DNA from: an uncultured Pseudomonadota bacterium
Lineage (GTDB): Bacteria > Pseudomonadota > Gammaproteobacteria > Burkholderiales > SG8-39
DNA length: 64,000 nucleotides
Assembly (NCBI GenBank): GCA_903921325.1
Contig: CAIXPL010000006.1
Span: forward strand, 30,753-94,752
Reading direction: 5' to 3'
The notes under the pieces are model-generated. The model made no database searches. It was not told the origin of the DNA and saw nothing but the letters and a program-made list of their open reading frames with translations. Below are positions 34,261 through 43,644 of this stretch, one piece after another (the first letter of the stretch is position 1; each line of letters opens with the position of its first letter). A program made the position numbers and the translations under genes.

Positions 34261-35232
34261 GTGAGGAGAATCACGTTCGTTCTGGGCGTGGCTCTTATCG
34301 GCGCGGCGCCGTTTGCAGCAGGGCAGTCGCCAGAGACCTATCCGTCACGCACGGTCACCCTGGTCGTTCCCACCTCGCCGGGCACTGCGGCGGATATTAC
34401 TGCCCGGGTTTTTTCGCCGCGGCTGCAGCAGATGTTCGATCGCCCCTTCGTGGTCGACAACCGCACGGGGGCAAGCGGCAATATCGCGGTGGCTGACGTG
34501 GTGAAGGCAGCCCCCGATGGCCACAATCTGTTGCTGACGGCAAGCACGCTGGCGGTCACGCCGCTGATGACACGCAACGTGGGCTGGGACCCGGTCAAGG
34601 ATCTGCAACCCGTGGCACTGCTGTCCTATATTGCGCTGGTGCTGCTGGTGCACCCCAGCGTGCCGGTGCAGGACGTGCAAGGCCTGATCGCACTTGCACG
34701 CCAACGCCCCGGTGTGCTCAATTACGGGTCACCTGGCTCCGGCACGCCCCATCAGCTGGCCATGGAGTTGGTCAAACAGACTGCCGGTATCGAGATTACC
34801 CACGTTCCCTACAAGGGCACCGGCCCCGCGCTGACCGATTTGCTTGCCGGTCGCGTGGAAACTGCTTTCTTTCCGGTCCACAACACGGTGCAGTACGTCC
34901 GCAGCGGACGCTTGCGCATGCTCGGAAGTCTGGGTAACAAGCGCACTCCCTGGACGCCGGAACTGCCGACCCTGAACGAGCAGGGCGTGCCCGGTGTGGA
35001 TGTCGATGCCTGGATCGCCGTATACGCGCCGGCGGGCACCCCCAGCGAGATCGTCAATCGACTGACCCGCGCATTTCTCGGCATCATCTCGGCACCCGAG
35101 ATGCGCGACAATCTGTTCAAGCAGGGTATCGTTGCCAGCCCCGGCGGGCCGGATGAACTGGCCCGTCTTTTGAAAAGTGATATGGCACGCTACCGCAAGG
35201 TGATCGAACAGGCGGGTATTACCAGCGACTAG
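34261..35232 (+). CDS. Bug-family solute-binding protein
   Basis: GTG start 34261, 3 bp after the diiron gene, so the two are probably one transcript. Signal peptide to about GAAPFAAGQ (residue 22), mature start YPSRTVTLVVPTSPGTAADITAR. NRTGASGNIAVADVVKAAPDGHNLL and HVPYKGTGPALTDLLAGRVE are the conserved blocks. 323 residues. The first block reads PTSPGTAAD where most members have PFPPGGxxD, a change in the ligand-binding loop. Confidence 0.92.
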   Translation: MRRITFVLGVALIGAAPFAAGQSPETYPSRTVTLVVPTSPGTAADITARVFSPRLQQMFDRPFVVDNRTGASGNIAVADVVKAAPDGHNLLLTASTLAVTPLMTRNVGWDPVKDLQPVALLSYIALVLLVHPSVPVQDVQGLIALARQRPGVLNYGSPGSGTPHQLAMELVKQTAGIEITHVPYKGTGPALTDLLAGRVETAFFPVHNTVQYVRSGRLRMLGSLGNKRTPWTPELPTLNEQGVPGVDVDAWIAVYAPAGTPSEIVNRLTRAFLGIISAPEMRDNLFKQGIVASPGGPDELARLLKSDMARYRKVIEQAGITSD

Positions 35233-35288
35233 CCGCGCTGTCCGGTGGCGCACGCCGTCAGCAATCCAGGCGGCCTGTTTGACACCGA

Positions 35289-35363
35289 CCGATAAAGTAC
35301 TGGCCGATAAAGTACTGACCGATAAAGTACTGGCCGATAAAGTACTGGCCGATAAAGTACTGG
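35289..35363. repeat. Five tandem 15-bp repeats
   Basis: The unit CCGATAAAGTACTGG occurs five times head to tail; the second copy ends in A instead of G. Each unit contains the palindrome AGTACT. The array sits in the 199-bp gap between the Bug gene and the RraA-like gene, ending 68 bp before the latter start. No gene in frame with the repeat was recognised. Confidence 0.95.
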
Positions 35364-35431
35364 CCGACGATTGAGTCGCGAATGATGTCGTTGCAGATGA
35401 CGTACCAGAAGATTACTCAGGAAGTGAATTC

Positions 35432-35935
35432 ATGACGCAAAGCCCGATTCCGTTTGAAACCGCAGAAATTTTCGACGCCGCACCGGACACCGTGCAGGTG
35501 TGTGACTGGCAATTCCGCAGTTTTGGCTTGCGCCGTCAGTTTTGCGGACCGTGTGCCCCAATCGAGGTGTATGAAGACCATCGACCGTTGCGCGCGCTGT
35601 TCAGCGAACCGGGCGAGGGACGTGTTGCCGTGGTGAATGGGCATGGATCGCTACACATTGGTTTGCTTGGCGACACCATGAGCAAGCTTGCCATCGCCAA
35701 TGGCTGGGCCGGGGCGATCGTCAATGGTGCAATTCGGGATGGTTCAGCGATTGATCAACTGGACTTTGGCGTCAAGGCGCTGGGCACCACGGCGCGGCGC
35801 AACAACGGTCCGGTGGCCACGGCAAGGCGGGATACCGTGGGCTTCGGTGGCGTCATGTTCCCCCCAGGCTGCTGGGTCTACGCTGATCTTGATGCCGTTG
35901 TGCTCAGCCCGACGCAGGTGGCACTGGGCCGATGA
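35432..35935 (+). CDS. RraA-like protein (regulator of RNase E activity A / HMG aldolase family)
   Basis: 167 residues with AGGAAG 7 bp before the ATG. AVVNGHGSLHIGLLGDTMSKLAIANGWAGAIVNGAIRD contains the GD and RD residues that in 4-hydroxy-4-methyl-2-oxoglutarate aldolases bind the metal and substrate, so an aldolase/decarboxylase role is as possible as RNase E inhibition. It could be the housekeeping rraA or a catabolic paralog; in length and in motif it fits RraA. Confidence 0.85.
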   Translation: MTQSPIPFETAEIFDAAPDTVQVCDWQFRSFGLRRQFCGPCAPIEVYEDHRPLRALFSEPGEGRVAVVNGHGSLHIGLLGDTMSKLAIANGWAGAIVNGAIRDGSAIDQLDFGVKALGTTARRNNGPVATARRDTVGFGGVMFPPGCWVYADLDAVVLSPTQVALGR

Positions 35936-36043
35936 CACAGCCCCGATCGTGAGCCTGATGGGGCCAGCGGCAGGGCAATGCACCCGGTTCCCGGGCCCGC
36001 TCCTTGCTGGCGCGAGCGCTCGCCGGGCGGTCGTTGCACTGAC

Positions 36044-37099
36044 TCAGGTCGTCGGCGCAGCCAGCGCTTCAATGGCTGTCAGGTGATCGGCAATCAAACC
36101 AGGCACCAAGGCCGGATCGATGCGGCCAAACCCGCAATAGGCCGCGACACCAAACTCAGGCAGATAACGCCGCGCGATCGCCAGCCGTGTGGAGAAACTG
36201 GCCATGTTGTGGATCAAGCCGAGATAGATGCGCGCCCCCTGTGGTTCGAGGTGCGCCAGCGGCGCATAGAAGTGCGGGTCGCTGCGATCCAGTGTTGGAA
36301 TATGCATCCAGTCTACGGTGCGCCCCGTCTCGGCCAGAATGCGGTTGGCATAGTTCACCGCGCGGCCCAGATCGGTGGGGCTCAGCCGCGGCCAGCCGCC
36401 AAAGGTGCCAAAGCACAGGTGGTAGCCCACCATCACGGCAGCTGGCAGGCTGCGCGACAACTCGCGCACCTGGGAAACATTGCGCTCCATGGCACCCTCG
36501 GCGCGAAGGCCGGGAACGGCCTCGTACACATCAGTGATCTCCCATGAGCCATCCCACTGAATTGCCAGGTCTTCATGTGGTATCGCCGCCGCAATGGCCA
36601 GCGCTTCGTCGCGCAGCGCGATGCGCAAGGCCTCACGAAATCGTGCAATGTCTTCGATCTGAATGACAGCCGGACTCGCTGCACTATTGGGCAGGGGCAG
36701 CGACACCTGAAAGCGTACGCCCGCCGGAATCACACCTTCAGCGCGCAGGCGGCAGAACACGGCGTAGGAATCGGTCGCCGCGGCAACGTAGCCCAGTCCC
36801 TTCGGAAAGGTCAGTTGCTTGACGCCCTGACGAATGCGAAACTGCCACGGGCGGCCACGGCCGCGCCGGGTCAGCTGCGCGGTTTCCAGTTCTGAGGCGA
36901 GCGGCCGTTGCAGGACATCGATATCCGGATGATGATTGAACACCTGCTGATGCAGTCGAGCGACCCACCAGCGTCGCGCACCCGTCTCACCATCAGGCAG
37001 CGCGGGCAGGTAGCGGCCCAGTGTCGGACCGATCAAGCGAAACACATCCTCGGCCGTTGCCAGGGGAATACTGCCCACGAGCAGCGCGGGATAATCCAT
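36044..37099 (-). CDS. MetE/uroporphyrinogen-decarboxylase-fold protein of unknown function
   Basis: 351 residues; ATG 37099 is preceded by GGAG at 8 bp. The start MDYPALLVGSIPLATAEDVFRL and the ALPDGETGARRWW stretch, with IQWDGSWEI in the middle and HLCFGTFGGWPR and DWMHIPTLDR later, look like the barrel fold of cobalamin-independent methionine synthase and UroD. The Cys/His zinc set of MetE is not obvious. Similar stand-alone proteins occur in catabolic clusters, but the reaction is unknown to me. Confidence 0.5.
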   Translation of the reverse strand: MDYPALLVGSIPLATAEDVFRLIGPTLGRYLPALPDGETGARRWWVARLHQQVFNHHPDIDVLQRPLASELETAQLTRRGRGRPWQFRIRQGVKQLTFPKGLGYVAAATDSYAVFCRLRAEGVIPAGVRFQVSLPLPNSAASPAVIQIEDIARFREALRIALRDEALAIAAAIPHEDLAIQWDGSWEITDVYEAVPGLRAEGAMERNVSQVRELSRSLPAAVMVGYHLCFGTFGGWPRLSPTDLGRAVNYANRILAETGRTVDWMHIPTLDRSDPHFYAPLAHLEPQGARIYLGLIHNMASFSTRLAIARRYLPEFGVAAYCGFGRIDPALVPGLIADHLTAIEALAAPTT

Positions 37100-37220
37100 G
37101 CGGAATTCTCCGAGATAGAAGGGCGCCAGAGTCGGGAGCCTGCGGGATTATAGTCCCGTGCTCGGTGGCGCCCTCGGGCGGGATACCAGAATAGTCAGAG
37201 ATAGTCAGGGGAGAGAGGAT

Positions 37221-38468
37221 TTGAGCAAAGCTCGCAACGTGTTGCCGGTGGCGGTTGCCGGTGGCGGAATTGGTGGTCTTGCCTGTGCGTTAGGCCTTGC
37301 ACAGCGTGGTTTCAAAGTGCTGGTGCTTGAGCAGGCGCGTGAATTCGGTGAGGTCGGCGTGGGGCTGCAAGTAGCGCCCAATGCGCTGTCAGTCCTTGAT
37401 GCCCTGGGCGTTGGGATACCGGCCAAGCGCGACGCGTTGTTGATCGAACGCATGCTCATGATGGACGGGGTCAGTGGCCAGACCATCGTTGACATCCCCT
37501 GCGGTGCGGAGTTCATTGCACGCTACGGCAATCCCTATGCTGTCGCGCATCGGGCCGATATTCATGGTGCGCTGCTGGCTGCCTGCCAGGGCCATGATTT
37601 GATTGAATTGCGCACCCGCGCACGAGTGATCGGGTTTGACCAGGAGTCGAGCGGCGTGTCGGTCAAGATCGCCGCCGCTGAGGCGGAGCGCGCGCGAGCG
37701 GGGGAGGCGTTGGGCGAGGGTGAACGGGTGCATGCCATTGCCCTGGTCGGGGCCGATGGGGTGCATTCGCGCATCCGGCAGATCATCGTGAATGACGGTG
37801 ATCCTTTTGCGAGCGGCTTCATCATCTATCGTGCGGTGATACCGGTCGATCAGATGCCTGCCGATTTGCAACATCCCTATCCGACGCTGTGGGCCACTAA
37901 AGACACGCACATCATCTATTACCCGGTGCGCGGCTGGACCGTGTTCAATTTTGGTGCCACGGTGCGCACCGGCCAGACCGAAGTTGATGAGACCACCGAG
38001 GCACCGCTTGAGGAGCCATTGGCCTTATTTGCCGGGCAGCATCACACGCCGCTTCGAGTAATGCGCGCCGCGGGGCGTTTTCGGCGCTATGTGATCCGGC
38101 GCCGCGACCCGGTGGAAAACTGGACCCAGGGACCGGTCACGCTGCTGGGTGATGGTGCGCATCCGATGGTGCAATTCATTGCCCAGGGCGCGGCGATGGC
38201 CCTTGAGGATGCGATTTGTCTGGCGGTCATGGCCGAGGAGTGCGAGGGGGATTTCAACCGCGCTTTCCAGCGCTATCAGGAGATTCGCATCGTGCGCGCA
38301 TCGCGGGTGCAGACCATGTCCTGGATGATGGACAAGCTGTTACACGCCGGAGGGGTTGAGCGACAGGTGCGCAACAGCATCTTCGCCGGGCGCACGCCGC
38401 AGCAAAGTTACGAGCGGCTCGACTGGCTGTATCAGCCGCCTGACTATGTGCGAGCACCGCGCGGCTGA
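37221..38468 (+). CDS. FAD-dependent aromatic monooxygenase (salicylate/3-hydroxybenzoate hydroxylase type)
   Basis: 415 residues from TTG 37221, chosen because GGAGAGAGG lies just before it and the upstream in-frame GTG 37158 gives no similarity. VAVAGGGIGGLACALGLAQRG is the FAD Rossmann loop, ALVGADGVHSRIR the DG motif and VTLLGDGAHPMVQFIAQGAAMALEDA the GD motif that contacts FAD. This class-A flavoprotein family hydroxylates phenols and hydroxypyridines such as salicylate, 3-hydroxybenzoate and 6-hydroxynicotinate. It is divergent from the UroD-like gene across about 120 bp. Confidence 0.9.
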   Translation: MSKARNVLPVAVAGGGIGGLACALGLAQRGFKVLVLEQAREFGEVGVGLQVAPNALSVLDALGVGIPAKRDALLIERMLMMDGVSGQTIVDIPCGAEFIARYGNPYAVAHRADIHGALLAACQGHDLIELRTRARVIGFDQESSGVSVKIAAAEAERARAGEALGEGERVHAIALVGADGVHSRIRQIIVNDGDPFASGFIIYRAVIPVDQMPADLQHPYPTLWATKDTHIIYYPVRGWTVFNFGATVRTGQTEVDETTEAPLEEPLALFAGQHHTPLRVMRAAGRFRRYVIRRRDPVENWTQGPVTLLGDGAHPMVQFIAQGAAMALEDAICLAVMAEECEGDFNRAFQRYQEIRIVRASRVQTMSWMMDKLLHAGGVERQVRNSIFAGRTPQQSYERLDWLYQPPDYVRAPRG

Positions 38469-38523
38469 TCGTTCAGACCGGCAAGCGACCGAGCATCGCG
38501 TATCCGATTGCTCAGTCCGCGCG

Positions 38524-40170
38524 CTAGCGAGCGCCGCGGACCAGATTGATCAGCGACGGCACGTTGCCGGGGGCGGTGTTGCCACGCCAGGCCACATGAT
38601 GATCGGGTCGCAGCAGCACCAGGTCGCGCTCATAGAGCTCGCGCACGCCCGGCTCGGACACAGTGAGCCGGGTAAGCGGCAGCCCGCATTGCTGCGCAGC
38701 GCTTGCAATCGAGTCAGCGGCGCTGGTTGATGACGCCTTTGCGTTCGCCGCCCCACCGAGCTCAAGCAAAGTGAATCCGCTGCCAAGATGATCGAACAGA
38801 TTCACGCCGTCGGCGAGGAACAAGCTGGGTGGTCGCGCACCGGGCCAGGTGGAGGGAATGTATTGGCGCGTGTTCCAGGCGGGCTCTGCGCCCCCTTCGT
38901 GGGCGATGACCGCGGACTCGTTGTAGCGATAGCCCAGTTCGATGCCAAGGTCCTGGTTCTCGCCATCGTCGCGCCGGATCTGCTGTGCAATCATGGCGCG
39001 ATGGGCCTGGCCGCGTTCGCCCGCCTCGTCGATCAATTGCGGATCCATCAGCGCGCGCCAGCGGGTATGCACCTCGGCATGTTCGCCTGATCGCTTCACA
39101 TTACGCGCAGCCACCGGACGGCGTTCTGCCTCGTAGGAGTCAAGCAGCGCTGGGCCGCCCCAGCCATTGATGCGCGCGGCGAGCTTCCAGCCAATATCAA
39201 CGGCATCACCGACCCCGGTGTTCATGCCGTAGCCACCCGTTGGAATATTCTGGTGCGCGGAGTCACCCGCCAGAAACACCCGGCCTTCGCGATAGCGCCG
39301 TGCGACGAGGATATTGCCGCGCCAGACGCTGGTGACCAGGATGCGATCGACTTTGACCGGGCGGCCAACACCCCGCTCGATCAGCTCATACGGATCAATT
39401 CCGGATGGATCGAATTCGGGCGGGAAGTAGTTTTGCAGCGTCCAGGTATCAACCTCATCCTGCGAGATCAATGTCGAAGGTCGCGAGAAGAAGATATGCC
39501 AGAACTGGCCTTGCGCGTGCAGCGCGGCCAGGTCGCGCGATTTGAAATGCACCAGGCGTGCAATGCGCGGCACCGGGCCGCCATCGAGTTCAATGCCAAG
39601 GGCTTTACGCACCGCACTGGTGGCACCGTCACAGCCCACGACATAGCGTGCGCGCAGGGTGCGCGTGCCGCGGCCGTCACCTGAATCAGACAAGGTCGCG
39701 GTGACACCGTCCTCGTCCTGAGTGAGCGATTCAAGGCGGGTACCCGATTGCACGTCGATCAGCGGGTCACGCTCACACAGCGCCTTCATCCAGGCCTCGA
39801 AGATCTCCTGTGAGCAGCGCTGATAGGGCTGACTGGGCAGGGTTCCATCGGTGCAGGCGCGGATACGCTCGCGCATCTCGTCGACCGATGCGAGGGGCCA
39901 GCGCGCGATCTCGTGCCCGGCCAGGCCGGTGGAGAACAGCACATCAAACGAGAAATGCCCCGGTACACCCACATCGCGCAATGCCTCATCGAGCCTGAGC
40001 CGGCGCAGCAGCTCCATGCTGCGGCAGTTGGTAATGTCCATCTTGGGCCAGCGCGTGGTGTCCAGATTGCGCTCGACGATGGTCGAGGCGATGCCGTGAT
40101 GACGTAGCTCCTGGGCGAGCACCAAGCCTACCGGACCCGCGCCGACGATGAGGACGGGGATTTCAGTCAT
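38524..40170 (-). CDS. FAD-dependent monooxygenase, phenol/resorcinol hydroxylase type
   Basis: 548 residues from ATG 40170 inside the end of the mscS gene (8-bp overlap); starting farther upstream only adds shadow sequence. PVLIVGAGPVGLVLAQELRHHG is the FAD loop, YVVGCDGATSAVRKALGI the DG motif and VFLAGDSAHQNIPTGGYGMNTGVGDAVDIGWKL the GD motif. The C-terminal 150 residues form the thioredoxin-like domain of the phenol hydroxylase branch (GFTLLELGG, LVLLRPDHHVAWRG). Oxygenates a phenolic or similar ring, substrate unknown. Confidence 0.9.
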   Translation of the reverse strand: MTEIPVLIVGAGPVGLVLAQELRHHGIASTIVERNLDTTRWPKMDITNCRSMELLRRLRLDEALRDVGVPGHFSFDVLFSTGLAGHEIARWPLASVDEMRERIRACTDGTLPSQPYQRCSQEIFEAWMKALCERDPLIDVQSGTRLESLTQDEDGVTATLSDSGDGRGTRTLRARYVVGCDGATSAVRKALGIELDGGPVPRIARLVHFKSRDLAALHAQGQFWHIFFSRPSTLISQDEVDTWTLQNYFPPEFDPSGIDPYELIERGVGRPVKVDRILVTSVWRGNILVARRYREGRVFLAGDSAHQNIPTGGYGMNTGVGDAVDIGWKLAARINGWGGPALLDSYEAERRPVAARNVKRSGEHAEVHTRWRALMDPQLIDEAGERGQAHRAMIAQQIRRDDGENQDLGIELGYRYNESAVIAHEGGAEPAWNTRQYIPSTWPGARPPSLFLADGVNLFDHLGSGFTLLELGGAANAKASSTSAADSIASAAQQCGLPLTRLTVSEPGVRELYERDLVLLRPDHHVAWRGNTAPGNVPSLINLVRGAR

Positions 40171-41047
40171 GGGAATCACTCTTGGCTGCGTCTGCCTTGA
40201 CACTATGAATGGTGAGTTGCCGGAACGGAATTTCAATGCCGTTTGCATCAAAGGCAAGTTTGATGCGACGCAAATACTCTCGCCGTACTCGTTGTTGCTG
40301 GCCGGCACGCACTCTCAGTCGACTGCGGATGACAACCGAGGATTCGGCCAATTGGTCGACACCGCTCATCTCAAGATCAGCCAGGATCAGTGGGGATAGT
40401 TCCGGGTCGCTGCGCAACTCCGCGGCCGTGACATGCATCAACTCAAAGGCCCGATCCAGATTGGCCTGATAGGCCACCGAGAGTTCGATCACTGCAAAGG
40501 CATGGCCGCGGCTGCGATTGGTCACCGTGGTGATGATGCCATTGGGCACATAGTGCACATTGCCCTCGTAGTCGCGCAGACGCACGTGGCGCAAGGTGAT
40601 GCGTTCCACCATGCCGCTCTTGCCCGCTATCTCGATCAGATCGTCATGGCGCAGCTGGTCCTCGATCAACAGAAAAAAGCCGGCGAAATAGTCCTTGATC
40701 AGGCTCTGTGCACCAAAGCCGATCGCCAGACCGGCTACCCCGGCGGTGGCGAGCAGAGGTTGAACAGAGATACCGATTTCGCTCAGCATGAGCATGCCCG
40801 CGACCAGCCATACGAAGGTCGACGAGAGGTTATTGATCAGACGGCTGATGGTTTCCACCCGGCGCTGATCTTCCTCATCGACGTGGTGGCCGGCGATGGT
40901 TTTCTCAAACAATCGGATCAGGCGCCTGGACAGGACGAGCAGTCCCCAGGCGATACCGGCGATTACCAGCAGATGGGCAATGGTGCCGATAAAGGGCACC
41001 CATTCCTTGAGAAATTCGATACCCAGATGGTGCAAGAGGACGTTCAT
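40163..41047 (-). CDS. mscS: Small-conductance mechanosensitive channel (MscS family)
   Basis: 294 residues. Three N-terminal membrane helices (from about residue 18, 70 and 95) lead into the pore helix ATAGVAGLAIGFGAQSLIKDYFAGFFLLIEDQ, rich in Gly and Ala as in MscS TM3, followed by the beta domain (LRHVRLRDYEGNVHYVPNGII) and the C-terminal cage. It releases solutes on hypo-osmotic shock. Gene overlap with the downstream FAD hydroxylase puts the two in one operon, a pairing without an obvious reason. Confidence 0.92.
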   Translation of the reverse strand: MNVLLHHLGIEFLKEWVPFIGTIAHLLVIAGIAWGLLVLSRRLIRLFEKTIAGHHVDEEDQRRVETISRLINNLSSTFVWLVAGMLMLSEIGISVQPLLATAGVAGLAIGFGAQSLIKDYFAGFFLLIEDQLRHDDLIEIAGKSGMVERITLRHVRLRDYEGNVHYVPNGIITTVTNRSRGHAFAVIELSVAYQANLDRAFELMHVTAAELRSDPELSPLILADLEMSGVDQLAESSVVIRSRLRVRAGQQQRVRREYLRRIKLAFDANGIEIPFRQLTIHSVKADAAKSDSHD

Positions 41048-41178
41048 GCGAGCACTTGGTTCGTTAGCGGTTGGTTCATCAAGCGGGACGCACCTGTGCG
41101 GGCAGGTGGCTCACGATAGCAAACCGTTTGGCGCGAGACTGTAATGCATATCATCGGATGCGTTTTTCCAAGCACGCC

Positions 41179-42108
41179 TCAGGTGTTTGCGGGGGCGACA
41201 AACCGCGCCATCCATTCATGGAGATCATCGGGCAATCGCGGCGAGGTATTGCCCTCGGCAGCACGCATCAGTGGGCTGAGCCGGGCGTTGATGCGGGCGC
41301 GTAGCCGGATTTCTCCGGCGCAGCTGACGATGCAGGCCAGTTCGAAATCCGGATCATTGATCGCGCTCACCCATACATCGATGTCCAGCCGCTCCGAGAT
41401 GCGGCTGACCCGTTCGAACCCGGCTGCCGTGCCGTCGATCTGCAGACGCAGGCCGCGCTCGCGCAGCGCACCACCGACCGGGGTGAGCAGCGCGCGTTCG
41501 AACCAGTCCTCCTGGGCCGCGGCCAGCATTTCAAAATAACGCGCATAGAACACGATGCCGGCCGGGTCGCAATGCGACGTGCGTACGACAAGGCTGTGGC
41601 GGTGGTGGCGCTGCGGTGCGCTGCCCTCCGCTAGCCGTGGCTCGGGGCTGGTCGGTGCGGTCCCGTCCAGCGTCCTTGTCGGCGCACGCATCAGGTCGCG
41701 TTCCAGTCCCGGGCGCAATGAGTCCGGGATTGGCATCGCACGCATATCATCCAGCGAGACGAACACGAGCTTGTGTCGGATCTCGAATCGGTCCTCGCCA
41801 TTGGCATGGCCGCGGATCGTCAGGATGAGCGAACTGCGCCCCAGATTCTGAATGCCGACGCCCAGGGACAGTCGCTCGCCCAGGTGCGAAGGCGCCAGTA
41901 CGCGCAGCTCGGTATTGATGACCGGCAGACCACAACGCTCGGTAAGGTGGAATTCATGGAAATCGACCCCGAGCCGTTCACGGAACCAGACTTCGACCAG
42001 ATCATTGGCCATCTCCATGTAGCGCGGGAAATGCACGCCCCCGGAGGTGTCACACTGCGCAAAGCGCAGGTAGATCGAATGCTCGAAGGGAAGCCGGGTG
42101 ACCGACAT
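41179..42108 (-). CDS. Tandem hotdog-fold acyl-CoA thioesterase (4-hydroxybenzoyl-CoA thioesterase type)
   Basis: 309 residues made of two hotdog domains. The second (about residues 165-300) has HCDPAGIVFYARYFEMLAAAQEDWF, the 4HBT active-site motif. The first (about 1-135) has the matching AQCDTSGGVHFPRYMEMANDLVEVWF, with Asp kept and Pro-Ala changed to Thr-Ser. Fused pairs make a pseudo-dimer. It hydrolyses an aromatic or acyl-CoA ester. Its start overlaps the stop of the 2Fe-2S subunit gene by 1 bp, so it belongs to the molybdenum-hydroxylase operon. Confidence 0.82.
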   Translation of the reverse strand: MSVTRLPFEHSIYLRFAQCDTSGGVHFPRYMEMANDLVEVWFRERLGVDFHEFHLTERCGLPVINTELRVLAPSHLGERLSLGVGIQNLGRSSLILTIRGHANGEDRFEIRHKLVFVSLDDMRAMPIPDSLRPGLERDLMRAPTRTLDGTAPTSPEPRLAEGSAPQRHHRHSLVVRTSHCDPAGIVFYARYFEMLAAAQEDWFERALLTPVGGALRERGLRLQIDGTAAGFERVSRISERLDIDVWVSAINDPDFELACIVSCAGEIRLRARINARLSPLMRAAEGNTSPRLPDDLHEWMARFVAPANT

Positions 42109-42635
42109 TATTCCGGCAGGGCAGTCGGTGGCTGCCTGGATACTGCCAGCACCGCGTTCACAATGCCCTGATAACCGGTGCAGCGGCAGATCACCGCCGA
42201 CATCGCCTCGCGCACTTCGGTCTCATCGGGATTGCGATGGCTGTTCAGAAAATCGATGGCGGTGATCAGCATGCCCGGGGTGCAAAAACCGCATTGCAGG
42301 GCATGGTGTTCGTGGAACGCCTGCTGCATCGGGTGCATCACGCCGTCGCGCGCAAGGCCTTCGATGGTCACGATCTGCGTACCGGCGGCCTGCACTGCCA
42401 GTGTGGTGCAGGTGCGTGAGGCACGGCCATCGATCAGCACGGTGCAGGCCCCGCAGATGCCATGTTCACAGCCGGCATGGGTGCCGGTGAGACCCAGGTC
42501 TTCACGCAGAAAATCCACCAGCAGCTTGCGCGGCTCGCAACGCCCGCGTACCGCCTTGCCGTTGACAGTGAGTGCGACATCAACGTCGGGGATGTCGAGC
42601 TGGTCGGCGCTGACCTGATGGGTGCTATCGGACAT
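42108..42635 (-). CDS. 2Fe-2S subunit of a molybdenum hydroxylase (CoxS-like)
   Basis: Electron-transfer subunit carrying two 2Fe-2S clusters. THAGCEHGICGACTVLIDGRASRTC is the plant-ferredoxin-type site and LQCGFCTPGMLI with ICRCTGYQGIVNAV the second, helical site. ATG 42635 gives 175 residues; an in-frame TTG 15 bp upstream lacks support. The order of genes here is FAD subunit, this subunit, thioesterase, with the large subunit on the opposite strand beyond the FAD gene. Confidence 0.94.
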   Translation of the reverse strand: MSDSTHQVSADQLDIPDVDVALTVNGKAVRGRCEPRKLLVDFLREDLGLTGTHAGCEHGICGACTVLIDGRASRTCTTLAVQAAGTQIVTIEGLARDGVMHPMQQAFHEHHALQCGFCTPGMLITAIDFLNSHRNPDETEVREAMSAVICRCTGYQGIVNAVLAVSRQPPTALPE

Positions 42636-42668
42636 GGCGTACTCGGTCAATATAAGGTGTGGTCGCGC

Positions 42669-43580
42669 TCATGACGCGAGCCGCTTGGCGGTCGGTCGCA
42701 CGGTGCTCTCAAGCGTGCGCTCAAGCAGCACCTTGAGCAGGTGGCGTCGGTAATCAGCCGATCCGTTGGCATCGCCCACCGGGTCTGCTGCGGCGGCGGC
42801 CAATTCGGCGGCTGCCGCAAGACTGGCAGGTTCAGTGCCGTGCTGCAGCAGATGCGCTTCAGCCGCGGTGAGCCGTAGCGGCACCGAGCCCACACCACTG
42901 GCTGCCAGTCGGACTTGCGCGTACCGCGGGCCGCTCTCAGGGTTGGCCCGAGCGGTCGAGCCGTCTTCGCTCGGGGTGAGGGCGACGGCAACGGTCACGA
43001 TCGCAAAATCGCCGTGGCGTCGGGCAAATTCATCAAAGCCGATGCGCGTGCCAGCAGGCATCGCCGGCATGTGCACCCGGGTGAGCAGTTCGCCGGGCAC
43101 AAGGCTCGTGGTGAATAGCGATTCAAACAGATCTACGGCCGCAATATCGCGCGTGCCTTGCGGACCTTGTACGGTGACGCTGCCATCGCTTGCCAGCAGC
43201 ACGAGCGGGATCTCGGCGCTCGGGTCGGCGTGAGCGATCGAGCCACCGATGGTGCCGCGTGAGCGGGTCGGCAGATGACCGACCCAGCGCAAGGCCTCGC
43301 GCAGCAACGGCAATGCGGTCTGCACGATGGGGGACTCTTCTGCCGAGCGCTGGCGGGTCATTGCCCCCAGGGTCACCAGCGGGCCACCGGTGATGGCGTC
43401 CAGGCCCGGAATGCGCCCGATATCGATGAGCGCACGCGGCTCGAGCAGCCTGAAATTGAGCATCGGCACCAGGCTTTGACCACCCGCCAAAATACGCGCC
43501 TCGCCGGCATAACGAGCGAGCAATTCGATCGCTTCCTCGATCGTGCGCGCGGCGTGGTACTGAAATCGGGGGGGCTTCAT
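42669..43580 (-). CDS. FAD-binding subunit of a molybdenum hydroxylase (CoxM-like)
   Basis: 303 residues. ILAGGQSLVPMLNFRL (about residues 30-45) and TRSRGTIGGSIAHADPSAEIP (about 106-126) are the two FAD-binding loops of the CO-dehydrogenase flavoprotein family; the C-terminal domain starts near TRIGFDEFARRHGDFAIV. It passes electrons from the 2Fe-2S subunit to the final acceptor. Divergent from the large-subunit gene, with 64 bp between the two starts. Confidence 0.94.
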   Translation of the reverse strand: MKPPRFQYHAARTIEEAIELLARYAGEARILAGGQSLVPMLNFRLLEPRALIDIGRIPGLDAITGGPLVTLGAMTRQRSAEESPIVQTALPLLREALRWVGHLPTRSRGTIGGSIAHADPSAEIPLVLLASDGSVTVQGPQGTRDIAAVDLFESLFTTSLVPGELLTRVHMPAMPAGTRIGFDEFARRHGDFAIVTVAVALTPSEDGSTARANPESGPRYAQVRLAASGVGSVPLRLTAAEAHLLQHGTEPASLAAAAELAAAAADPVGDANGSADYRRHLLKVLLERTLESTVRPTAKRLAS

Positions 43581-43644
43581 CGTGACGAGCCTCGATGGCG
43601 GAATGGGGCATTATACTGATCGCTTATTGCACTGCGAGAATGCC

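Noticed and set aside
35432..35935. A dedicated transcriptional regulator of the catabolic region
   Set aside because: RraA-like proteins act on RNase E or as aldolases and have no DNA-binding domain.
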